Of a stretch of DNA of 6,436 nt, positions 1-6,218 are shown piece after piece. Each line of letters opens with the position of its first letter. Within the stretch, counting starts at the first letter, position 1. The stretch covers positions 1-6,436 of the forward strand of contig JBFXKJ010000228.1 of NCBI GenBank assembly GCA_050173895.1. The letters are read 5' to 3'. The stretch comes from JBCFBK01 sp050173895. GTDB lineage: Bacteria > Bacteroidota > Bacteroidia > Bacteroidales > Prolixibacteraceae. Made by a program: the position numbers and the translations under genes. The notes beneath the pieces are model-generated. The model was not told the origin of the DNA. It saw nothing but the letters and a program-made list of their open reading frames with translations, and ran no database searches.

Positions 1-1428
1 AAACCCGCCATAACCGTACAACAGGGCCGGATTATTCCCGTTCATCTCAATCCCTTTTTTATGAACCAGAAAAAGCGGGATCCGTGTGCCATCCTTTGAA
101 CTGAAAAACTCTTGTTTTACGATATAGTCGTCTGTATTAAATTTCACCTCAGGCCTGAAGAAAAGTTTACTTTCATTTACTTTCCAATCATACCTGTAAA
201 TTTCGCCCGGCGTATTAAACGACGTATAGTTGTAAAATGCCAGTGGTTCGTCTTTTTCTCCTGAAAAGGAATCCACGCTGCCGATGCCGGGCAAATCGAT
301 CGTATAGCGGAAGCTTCCGTCGTAAGCGTAAACGCACAGCTCACTCCGGGCATCTTTCATGTAACCGGTAACGATCTGTCCGCCTGAAAAGGCAGCCCAT
401 TGCAACACATCTTCCTTTTCAGGCACCACCTCGACCCAGGCCTCTTCCCCGGGGTGATGGATATTGATCCGGACAAGCCTGTACCGGTGTGCTTTATAAT
501 TAGTAAGCACATACAAATCGTCGCCGATATTGTCAACCACATTAAACTCATAGTCAAAGCTCTTCATCAGCGGAACGAAGTTCCCATCTGCTGCCTTCAG
601 ATCTTTCACAGAAAGGGCGTTCCCGTTCGATGCTTCACTCATGACCAGGATCAGGAACCGCTTGTCGTCGGTTATTCCGGCGCCAAACATCCGCTTGGGC
701 CGTTCCCTGTCCTCCATGATGAGCCTGTCCTGGTCCTGCGGTGTGCCCAGCTTATGATAGTAAATCTTTTGGTATTCGTTCGACACGGAAAGCTCACTTC
801 CCTTTTCAGGACGATCGTAGGCGCTGTAAAAAAAGCCTCCTTCGTACCACGCCAGCCCGGAGAATTTGACCCATTCAAGATGATCGTTCAGAAGGGCACC
901 CGACCGGATGTCTTTCACAAAAATCTCATTCCAGTCTGAACCGGAGCGGGCAATCTTGTACACCAGGAATCTTCCGTCTTCTGAAATCTCAATACCTGCC
1001 AGCGCCACGGTTCCGTCTTCCGACAGGGTGTTGGGGTCAAGCAGCGCATGTGCTTCGCCTTCGGGCGAGTCGCTCATATAAAGGACGCTCTGGTTCTGCA
1101 ATCCGCTGTTTTTAAAGTAGAAATACTTTCCCGCCTTTTTAAAGGGAGCGCCAAACTTGGGATAATCAAACAGACCGGTCAGTCTTTGACGCAGTTTCTC
1201 CCTCCCGGGAAGGGCCTCCAGGTATGCGAATGTCAGCTTATTCTGGGCCTTTACCCATGCGGCTGTTTCGGCAGAAGTGTCGTTCTCGAGCCAACGGTAA
1301 GGGTCTTCCACCTCCGTACCGAAGTAACTATCTTTCACCGGCTCCTTTTTGGTAAGGGGGTATTTCATTGATTGTTCGGAACATGCATACATAACAAAGG
1401 GTAAAATAAAAAAGATCCAGGTCTTCAT
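1..1428 (-). CDS. Prolyl oligopeptidase (S9A family), N-terminal 476 residues, cut by window edge
   Basis: This is a serine peptidase of the prolyl oligopeptidase family, which cleaves short peptides after proline. The visible part is the N-terminal segment and the beta-propeller that filters substrates. The family signature DPYRWLE lies at residues 42-48, a SGSDWNEI stretch typical of the propeller follows, and LYGYGGF (470-476) marks the start of the alpha/beta-hydrolase domain. The catalytic Ser, Asp and His would lie in the roughly 230 residues beyond the left edge, so activity cannot be judged. The N-terminus is a short hydrophobic segment (WIFFILPFVMYA) ending at Cys16, a degenerate lipobox (MYAC) that suggests a lipoprotein in the periplasm or on the outer membrane. 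The start at 1428 is chosen because it gives this signal and the frame runs open to the edge. It lies 53 bp after the stop of the upstream membrane-protein gene with no terminator between, so co-transcription is likely. The identity is solid; the lipoprotein status is an inference. Confidence 0.93.
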   Translation of the reverse strand, partial: MKTWIFFILPFVMYACSEQSMKYPLTKKEPVKDSYFGTEVEDPYRWLENDTSAETAAWVKAQNKLTFAYLEALPGREKLRQRLTGLFDYPKFGAPFKKAGKYFYFKNSGLQNQSVLYMSDSPEGEAHALLDPNTLSEDGTVALAGIEISEDGRFLVYKIARSGSDWNEIFVKDIRSGALLNDHLEWVKFSGLAWYEGGFFYSAYDRPEKGSELSVSNEYQKIYYHKLGTPQDQDRLIMEDRERPKRMFGAGITDDKRFLILVMSEASNGNALSVKDLKAADGNFVPLMKSFDYEFNVVDNIGDDLYVLTNYKAHRYRLVRINIHHPGEEAWVEVVPEKEDVLQWAAFSGGQIVTGYMKDARSELCVYAYDGSFRYTIDLPGIGSVDSFSGEKDEPLAFYNYTSFNTPGEIYRYDWKVNESKLFFRPEVKFNTDDYIVKQEFFSSKDGTRIPLFLVHKKGIEMNGNNPALLYGYGGF

Positions 1429-1481
1429 AGGTTCGTTTTTTCATTTATTTCAAGAGATCAGTCTCACCTGCTGCCGAATTG

Positions 1482-1967
1482 TTACAGCAATTTACCGGCT
1501 TCCCGGATACGGCGGTCTTTTTTCCCTCCGGCGATCTGACCGGCGATCACACCCACAGTAAAGGCCGGGGCGAGGAAATACCAGATATCGGAAGAAGGCG
1601 AAAGAAGATAAAGAAGGAACGCAACGCTCAACATGGCTGCGGTCAGGAAAAACGAATACCGGTATGTAAAATAAGATTCCGGATAAAAGCCATGGAGCCT
1701 GCGCAAATGATCGCTCGTCTCCACCTGCAGGCGGTCGAGCTCGCGCCGTTCTTTTCCCGGCTCACCCACTGCCTTCACCAGAACAGTCTTCCGGCTTTCC
1801 ATGCGCTGCCGGAAGGCCTGGCATTCCCGGCAGGCATCTGCCTGCCCGTCGACGATTTCGGCCATCTTCAGGTATTCCTCTATCCGGAAAAAACGCAGGT
1901 CACTCCGCCTTTGTCCTTTCAGCTCCCGGATCATGTCTTTTTCAAAACCTGTATACCAGTCACTCAT
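1482..1967 (-). CDS. Hypothetical protein with two C-terminal transmembrane helices and a CxxC motif
   Basis: I do not recognise a named family. The 161-residue protein has a charged, mostly helical N-terminal part (residues 1-100) with a lone CREC (Cys46, Cys49) motif. Two hydrophobic helices follow, at about 104-123 and 128-147, joined by a short SPSSD turn, and then a basic tail (GGKKDRRIREAGKLL). The hairpin topology with charged ends suggests that both termini are cytoplasmic. The N-terminal part looks like an amphipathic helical or coiled-coil region that could bind a partner, but no enzyme motif is visible. The Cys pair could bind metal or be redox-active, though one CxxC alone is weak evidence. 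The start at 1967 has no Shine-Dalgarno site and lies only 8 nt after the U-tract of the pnp terminator. Internal Met12 or Met36 could be the real start. The prolyl oligopeptidase gene follows 53 bp downstream. Reality as a gene is supported by its position in a same-strand series and its plausible membrane topology; the opposite-strand reading frames here look like low-quality shadows. Confidence 0.75.
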   Translation of the reverse strand: MSDWYTGFEKDMIRELKGQRRSDLRFFRIEEYLKMAEIVDGQADACRECQAFRQRMESRKTVLVKAVGEPGKERRELDRLQVETSDHLRRLHGFYPESYFTYRYSFFLTAAMLSVAFLLYLLSPSSDIWYFLAPAFTVGVIAGQIAGGKKDRRIREAGKLL

Positions 1968-1975
1968 GATCAGTT

Positions 1976-2005
1976 AAAAAAAAATGCCCGTACCCCGGGC
2001 ATTTT
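1976..2005 (-). terminator. Intrinsic terminator of pnp
   Basis: A perfect 10-bp stem, AAAATGCCCG (1981-1990) against CGGGCATTTT (1996-2005), has a 5-nt loop. Read on the minus strand, the stem runs directly into a stretch of nine U residues (1984-1976, partly inside the stem). It begins 17 bp after the pnp stop codon. This is a textbook Rho-independent terminator. The plus-strand side ends in TTTTATAT, so weak bidirectional action is possible, but no plus-strand gene approaches it. Confidence 0.9.
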
Positions 2006-2022
2006 ATATGGTAAACTTTTTA

Positions 2023-4284
2023 CTAACGTCTGTTATAGCCGCCGTCTCTCCGGTCCCGGTCACGGTTGCGGTCATGGCGGTCGCGATTGTCACGGCGTTC
2101 GCCGTCATCCCGTCTGGGAGGACGGTTTTCCCGCTCAGGACGCTCCACATAGCCTTCCGGTTTAGGCAATAAAGCTCTGCGTGAAAGCCGCAGCTTATTG
2201 TCGCGGTCGATGTCGAGCAGCTTCACTTCAACCTCTTCGCCGACTTTCAGCACATCTTCCACATTCTGCACACGCTCCCAGCTGATCTCCGACACATGAA
2301 GCAGACCTTCCTTGCCGGGAAGGATTTCAACAAAGGCGCCAAAGGTGGTAATCGACTTGATCTTGCCTTTGTATATTTCACCTTTCTCAGGCAGTGCAAT
2401 GATCCGTTTGATCCTTTCCTTTGCCGCATCCAATGCGGTTTTGTTCAGTCCTGAAATCTCGACATAGCCGAAATCGTCCTTTTCTTCGATCACGATCGTT
2501 GTCTTGGTCTCTTCCTGCAATTTTTGAATATTCTTTCCTCCCGGGCCAATGATCGGGCCGATCATATCCTTCGGGATCAGGACCGTTTCCACACGAGGCA
2601 CATTCGGCTTAAATTCAGGACGCGGCTCAGAGATAACTTCCAGGATTTTGCCCAGAATATGTTCGCGGCCCTGTTTGGCCTGTTGCAATGCCCGGGCCAT
2701 CACTTCATACGAAAGTCCGTCTACCTTGATATCCATCTGTGTGGCTGTGATCCCCTTCTCGGTTCCCGTTACCTTAAAGTCCATGTCGCCAAGATGATCT
2801 TCATCGCCCAGGATATCCGATAAGATGGCGTATTTGTCTGATCCCTTGTCAGTGATCAGCCCCATGGCTATTCCCGACACCGGACGTTTCATTTTAAGGC
2901 CCGAGTCAAGCATGGCCATTGTTCCGGCGCAAACGGTAGCCATCGAAGAGGAGCCATTCGATTCAAGAATATCGGACACCACACGTACTACATAAGGAAA
3001 ATCGCTCGGGATCATCCGCTTCAGCGCGCGGTAAGCCAGGTTCCCGTGACCGATTTCACGACGGCTTAATCCTCTCGGTGTTTTTGCCTCGCCAACACAA
3101 AAAGGAGGAAAATTATAATGCAACAGAAATTTTTCAGTTCCCTGAACGGTCACCCCGTCGATGATCTTCTCGTTCAGCTTGGTTCCAAGCGTTACCGACG
3201 ACAGCGACTGGGTTTCTCCCCGTGTAAAGATCGATGATCCATGTGAACCCGGCAGGTAATCAACCTCTCCCCAAATCGGTCTGATCTGTGTGGTGGTACG
3301 TCCATCCAGCCGGATCCCTTCATCAAGGATCATTCGGCGCATGGATTCTTTCTCCACATCATGATAATATTTCCGGATCAGCTTCTCGTCACGATCCAGG
3401 TCGATCTCTTCGTTTTGAGCGTTCGCTTCACGATAGGCTTCCACATACTGATCGACGATTTCACTGAACATCTGCAAACGCAGCTGTTTGTCCGCGATCC
3501 GTTGCTTAGCCACTTCATAACACTTCGGATATAAGTCGGCATTGACTTTTTCACGAATGCCTTCGTCGTTAATTTCGTGGCAATAGGTCCGCTTCACAAC
3601 ACCCACTTCCACGGCAAGTTCTTCCTGGATCTTACAATGGACCTTAATGGCGTCGTGAGCGACTTTGATCGCCTGAAGCATATCTTCTTCAGTCACTTCA
3701 TCCATCTCTCCTTCCACCATCATAATATTGTCGTAAGAAGCGCCAACCATAATATCGATATCCGACTCCTTCAACTGGGCCGCACTGGGATTGATAATAA
3801 ACTCACCGTTTATCCGTCCTACGCGGACTTCCGAGATCGGTGTTTCGAAAGGAACATCCGAAACCGCGATGGCTGCCGATGCGGCCAAACCAGCCAGCGA
3901 ATCGGGCATCACATTCTCGTCGACCGAGATCAGGCTGATCATCACTGCGGTCTCCGCATGGTAGTCGGAAGGGAACAAGGGGCGCAAAGCCCTGTCAACC
4001 AGACGGGAAATCAGAATTTCTTCATCAGAAGGGCGGGCTTCCCGCTTTAAAAACCCACCAGGGAAACGACCTGCAGCCGAGAACTTCTCCCGGTAATCAA
4101 CAGAGACCGGCATGAAGTCGACACCTTCTGCTGCTTCTTTGGCCGACACAACCGTGGCCAGCAACATGGTGCCACCCATCCTGACCACCACAGCACCGTC
4201 AGCCTGTTTGGCCAACCGCCCTGTTTCAATGGTGATCTTCCTTTCGTCTCCAAGATCAATTGTCTTAAAAATTGCTTGATTCAT
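2023..4284 (-). CDS. pnp: Polyribonucleotide nucleotidyltransferase (PNPase)
   Basis: PNPase degrades RNA 3'-to-5' by phosphorolysis, releasing nucleoside diphosphates, and can also add 3' tails. It acts in the cytoplasm as a trimer in mRNA turnover and RNA quality control. The 753 residues show the full domain order: first RNase PH domain (about 8-145, with RFPGG at 73-77), a helical linker (about 150-320), and the second, catalytic RNase PH domain (about 325-550). A KH domain (about 555-630, GPGG loop at 580-583) and an S1 domain (about 637-702) follow. Expected active-site residues are present: Ser445-447 for phosphate, and Asp496, Asp502 and Lys504 in the GDEDHLGDMDFK motif. An Arg/Asp-rich tail occupies residues 715-753. 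The start at 4284 (MNQAIFKTIDLGD) is chosen because its N-terminus aligns with Bacteroides PNPases; a GTG 12 bp upstream is less likely. No Shine-Dalgarno is visible, as is usual in Bacteroidota. The gene lies downstream of rpsO behind a terminator. Confidence 0.98.
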   Translation of the reverse strand: MNQAIFKTIDLGDERKITIETGRLAKQADGAVVVRMGGTMLLATVVSAKEAAEGVDFMPVSVDYREKFSAAGRFPGGFLKREARPSDEEILISRLVDRALRPLFPSDYHAETAVMISLISVDENVMPDSLAGLAASAAIAVSDVPFETPISEVRVGRINGEFIINPSAAQLKESDIDIMVGASYDNIMMVEGEMDEVTEEDMLQAIKVAHDAIKVHCKIQEELAVEVGVVKRTYCHEINDEGIREKVNADLYPKCYEVAKQRIADKQLRLQMFSEIVDQYVEAYREANAQNEEIDLDRDEKLIRKYYHDVEKESMRRMILDEGIRLDGRTTTQIRPIWGEVDYLPGSHGSSIFTRGETQSLSSVTLGTKLNEKIIDGVTVQGTEKFLLHYNFPPFCVGEAKTPRGLSRREIGHGNLAYRALKRMIPSDFPYVVRVVSDILESNGSSSMATVCAGTMAMLDSGLKMKRPVSGIAMGLITDKGSDKYAILSDILGDEDHLGDMDFKVTGTEKGITATQMDIKVDGLSYEVMARALQQAKQGREHILGKILEVISEPRPEFKPNVPRVETVLIPKDMIGPIIGPGGKNIQKLQEETKTTIVIEEKDDFGYVEISGLNKTALDAAKERIKRIIALPEKGEIYKGKIKSITTFGAFVEILPGKEGLLHVSEISWERVQNVEDVLKVGEEVEVKLLDIDRDNKLRLSRRALLPKPEGYVERPERENRPPRRDDGERRDNRDRHDRNRDRDRRDGGYNRR

Positions 4285-4339
4285 AAAAAATAGCACTAAA
4301 ATTTAACTAATACAGTCTGTTTGTCCGTGGTGGGGATAT

Positions 4340-4347
4340 CAAAAATA
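4340..4347 (-). promoter_or_regulatory. Possible pnp promoter -7 box (TATTTTTG) within the rpsO terminator tail
   Basis: Read on the minus strand, TATTTTTG matches the Bacteroidota -7 consensus TAnnTTTG exactly. It lies about 55 bp upstream of the pnp start codon, inside the U-tract that follows the rpsO terminator stem. I see no TTTG-type -33 box at the usual distance, because that position falls in the hairpin. T-rich DNA readily yields such matches, so this is a weak call. Confidence 0.35.
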
Positions 4348-4377
4348 ATAAAAGGCAACGAATTCATTGCCTTTTAT
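4341..4377 (-). terminator. Intrinsic terminator between rpsO and pnp
   Basis: An 11-bp perfect stem is formed by ATAAAAGGCAA (4348-4358) and TTGCCTTTTAT (4367-4377), with an 8-nt loop containing GAATTC. On the minus strand it is followed by the T-rich run TATTTTT. It begins 10 bp after the rpsO stop codon. A terminator between rpsO and pnp is also known in E. coli, where partial read-through feeds pnp; the same logic may apply here. The stem has only three G/C pairs and may be leaky. Confidence 0.82.
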
Positions 4378-4387
4378 CCTGAATAAT

Positions 4388-4657
4388 TTATCGGCGTAAC
4401 CCGAGCTCTTTGACAATGTTCCGATACCGCTCGATATCGTTTTTGGCCAGATAGTCAAGCAGCCGGCGGCGTTTACCTACCAGGCTGACCAAAGCCCGCT
4501 GGGTGCTGAAATCTTTTTTATTTTTCTTCAGATGCTCGGTCAAATGTCCGATACGGAATGAGAACAAAGCAATCTGAGCTTCTGCAGAACCTGTGTCTGC
4601 AGGATTTTTACCATGTTTTGTAAAAATCCCTTTCTTCACTTCTGGAGTCAAATACAT
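4388..4657 (-). CDS. rpsO: 30S ribosomal protein S15
   Basis: S15 is an early-binding small-subunit protein that grips the three-way junction of the central domain of 16S rRNA and contacts the 50S subunit in an intersubunit bridge. The 89-residue length is the family norm. Hallmarks are DTGSAEAQIALFSFRI (21-36), the HLTEHLKKNKKD segment (38-49), LVGKRRRLLDYL (59-70) and the C-terminal YRNIVKELGLRR. The start at 4657 gives the usual MYLTPEVKK N-terminus of Bacteroidota S15. The region just upstream is purine-rich (AAGAGAAAG) but has no clear Shine-Dalgarno. A structured leader and a promoter box precede it, a terminator follows it, and then pnp, the conserved rpsO-pnp order. S15 represses its own translation in several bacteria, which makes the leader here worth attention. 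Confidence 0.99.
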   Translation of the reverse strand: MYLTPEVKKGIFTKHGKNPADTGSAEAQIALFSFRIGHLTEHLKKNKKDFSTQRALVSLVGKRRRLLDYLAKNDIERYRNIVKELGLRR

Positions 4658-4673
4658 AATTCTTTCTCTTATT

Positions 4674-4725
4674 TTGTGATACCATGTTTAAGCCGCAGCA
4701 TTGCTTTCAATCACAACGGCTTAAA
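4674..4725 (-). promoter_or_regulatory. Structured rpsO leader: candidate pseudoknot or switch for S15 autoregulation
   Basis: In the minus-strand transcript a perfect 9-bp stem forms between UUUAAGCCG (4725-4717) and CGGCUUAAA (4695-4687), enclosing a 21-nt loop (4716-4696). The first seven loop bases, UUGUGAU (4716-4710), are perfectly complementary to AUCACAA (4680-4674), which lies 6 nt after the stem and 17-23 nt before the rpsO start codon. A small inner stem, AUUG/CAAU around an AAAG loop, shares two bases with the long-range pairing, so the two compete. The E. coli rpsO leader likewise switches between hairpins and a pseudoknot stabilised by S15. The analogous role here is an inference; I cannot match this shape to a described family from memory. 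The 9-bp stem itself is secure. Confidence 0.6.
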
Positions 4726-4746
4726 ATTAATTTTTAAAAATCTGCG

Positions 4747-4754
4747 CAAAAGTA
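4747..4754 (-). promoter_or_regulatory. Likely rpsO promoter -7 box (TACTTTTG)
   Basis: TACTTTTG on the minus strand is an exact match to the Bacteroidota -7 consensus TAnnTTTG. A start of transcription a few bases downstream, near 4741, would give an 80- to 85-nt leader that contains the whole structured element. The -33 region is weak, with GGTG rather than TTTG about 20 bp upstream. A 12-bp palindrome, ATTTTTAAAAAT (4730-4741), sits at the expected transcription start; it may only reflect AT-richness. Confidence 0.55.
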
Positions 4755-4803
4755 ATAAGATTATTTTGAAATTCACCATCTTATCTCTGTTTTTTTAAAG
4801 GTA

Positions 4804-6093
4804 TCAGCAGATGGTGCCGTCTGGCTTTTTAGAGATAAGTCTGGTTCCTATGGGACAATCCAGGCATTTTCTGGAATTACAGTAATTGTTTCTCAGCTGA
4901 AGCAAAGCCTGGGTTTCAAAAGCCGACCGGAAAGAAACGCCCAGCTTCTGCCATTGGGAAACGACCGCATTTTCTTCGGGAGGAAGCTTCTCCAGAAACT
5001 CCAAAGCCCTGGAGTTAAATTCATCCTCCCCGCTATATTCCCCGTAAACAAATAAAAACGGGATAAATGTGTTCACCGCAAGATTGTTGAAAGCAGTTTC
5101 TCCCAGATGTTTCGGGCTTTCTGCCGAGAGCTTGTTGAAACGGTAGTGGGTATTCCAGTAGGATGACGGCTGAAGCACGAACAGCTTTCTGAAAGCGGCT
5201 AAATCAGTCGTTTCAGTCAGGCAGGAAAACAAAGCGGACGACTGGTGGATGAGCCTGGCAAACTGTGCGATGCGGATCGTGGGAAAATTAACCGGCCGGA
5301 GCCGCAGAAATTTCCACAGTTGTGCCGGAACGGTTTTCATCCGGTATTTACTGTAGAGAAATGAAAACTCTTCTTTCAGTGCAAGGAAATAATCATCACC
5401 CATGAGTTCCTCATTCAGTAAACCGGCAGTTCCAAAGTAAAGGGCTTCAAGTTGAAAAAGATTGTCGCGATGTTTTTCGGCTATTTTAAGCGGCAGTGAA
5501 CGAACCAGCATATCGAAGGGCAATGCATTGGTTCTGAGCCCAAAGTTCTTCCCCAAAAACTGATAAAATATTTCATTCCAGTCGTAGTGATGCTGTTCAA
5601 GGCGCCGGACAATCTCGGCCGTCTTATCCTCAAGGCGTTCGATGGCCAGGCGGTGAAGCCACAATCGCAACAGAGGAAGGCCGTTTTCAGAGAAATGCGG
5701 GCGGCAGGGTATCCACTCCCTCGACTCCAGCAAATCAAGATAATTCTTCTCCAGGCGCCGGTCATACCGCAATTCGGCCACAGGAATGGGCTGCCCCTTT
5801 GAATTAGCCACCGCCTGATCGTTCTCTCCCACCACATGCAAAATGACGTTATCATAGGCTGCATCCCGGTCGTGCCGGTGACGGACCCAGTCGGACGAGC
5901 GGGTGTGTATCTCGATATTGCCCGCCCAGATGGTCTTTCCCAATCCGATCCGGGCATTGAAAAAGTCCGGTCCCGCATCGTGATTGATCATCCCGGTCGA
6001 CAAAACCTTCACCTTCAGGCCGTCGGCCGTACGCATTCCTTTGGTGTCGAAAAGTCCGTGTTTCCAGATAAACTGTAAAAATGCTTCGTTCAT
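4804..6093 (-). CDS. DUF2851 family protein
   Basis: This 429-residue soluble protein belongs to the Bacteroidota-typical DUF2851 family, whose function is unknown to me. Its N-terminal domain has the conserved patches GPDFFNARI (41-49), GNIEIHTRSSDWVRHRHDRD (58-77) and YDNVILHVVGE (80-90). The arrangement P42-D43, then E61-I-H63 on a following strand, resembles a PD-(D/E)xK nuclease core with His in place of Lys; this is speculative. The long middle part is predominantly helical and may be a binding module. The C-terminus carries C405-x4-C410-x2-C413, a compact cysteine cluster that could hold zinc or iron-sulfur. No signal peptide or membrane helix is seen. The start at 6093 (MNEAFLQFIWKHGLF) is preferred because this opening fits the family; starts at 6105 and 6174 only add a poorly conserved extension in the intergenic region. 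No clear terminator follows, so read-through into the rpsO promoter region is possible. Confidence 0.88.
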   Translation of the reverse strand: MNEAFLQFIWKHGLFDTKGMRTADGLKVKVLSTGMINHDAGPDFFNARIGLGKTIWAGNIEIHTRSSDWVRHRHDRDAAYDNVILHVVGENDQAVANSKGQPIPVAELRYDRRLEKNYLDLLESREWIPCRPHFSENGLPLLRLWLHRLAIERLEDKTAEIVRRLEQHHYDWNEIFYQFLGKNFGLRTNALPFDMLVRSLPLKIAEKHRDNLFQLEALYFGTAGLLNEELMGDDYFLALKEEFSFLYSKYRMKTVPAQLWKFLRLRPVNFPTIRIAQFARLIHQSSALFSCLTETTDLAAFRKLFVLQPSSYWNTHYRFNKLSAESPKHLGETAFNNLAVNTFIPFLFVYGEYSGEDEFNSRALEFLEKLPPEENAVVSQWQKLGVSFRSAFETQALLQLRNNYCNSRKCLDCPIGTRLISKKPDGTIC

Positions 6094-6117
6094 AATCCGC
6101 CGCATTTTGATGAAAGT

Positions 6118-6143
6118 AATTAAAATTACAAAGAATTTTAATT
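6118..6143. repeat. 10-bp inverted repeat in the divergent intergenic region
   Basis: AATTAAAATT (6118-6127) and AATTTTAATT (6134-6143) form a perfect inverted repeat with a 6-bp spacer (ACAAAG). An 8-bp palindrome, TGCATGCA, follows at 6146-6153. The pair sits in the 125-bp gap between the DUF2851 gene and the divergent membrane-protein gene, where both promoters should lie. It could be an operator, but the arms are entirely A/T and chance is a real alternative. I see no convincing TAnnTTTG box for either gene. Confidence 0.45.
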
Positions 6144-6218
6144 CATGCATGCAAAATTTCCGGCTATTGTTCACAGCGATCAGCCAAAAAGCAATTAACT
6201 TGGCAGGAAAAACTTTTT

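Noticed and set aside
400..939. A 179-codon plus-strand frame opposite the prolyl oligopeptidase gene.
   Set aside because: The opposite strand encodes clear family motifs across this whole stretch, and the plus-strand product resembles no protein family.
2040..2110. Repetitive cggtc-type units that at first look like a short tandem-repeat array.
   Set aside because: They encode the Arg/Asp-rich PNPase tail in frame, have irregular spacing and are not a CRISPR or satellite array.
1479..2165. A 228-codon plus-strand frame opposite the small membrane-protein gene and the end of pnp.
   Set aside because: It runs across the pnp terminator and antisense to two genes. Its composition is rich in His, Pro and Arg and no family is recognisable, as expected for a shadow frame.
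4285..4296. A GTG start that would extend PNPase by four residues (MLFF).
   Set aside because: The ATG at 4284 gives the N-terminus seen in Bacteroides PNPases; the extension has no support.
4608..4685. A 25-codon frame opening at an ATG in the rpsO leader and overlapping the rpsO start out of frame.
   Set aside because: The ATG sits between the hairpin and the second pairing strand, with no ribosome-binding signal. The peptide (starting MVSQNKRKNY) looks random and is probably incidental.
4729..4803. A possible intrinsic terminator for the DUF2851 gene in the AT-rich stretch before rpsO.
   Set aside because: On the minus strand I find no G/C stem followed by a U-tract; the long T run (4789-4797) is on the plus strand and has no stem.
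6094..6174. An upstream ATG that would extend the DUF2851 protein by 27 residues.
   Set aside because: The extension would be encoded by the AT-rich divergent promoter region and includes the inverted repeat; the family-like N-terminus begins at 6093.
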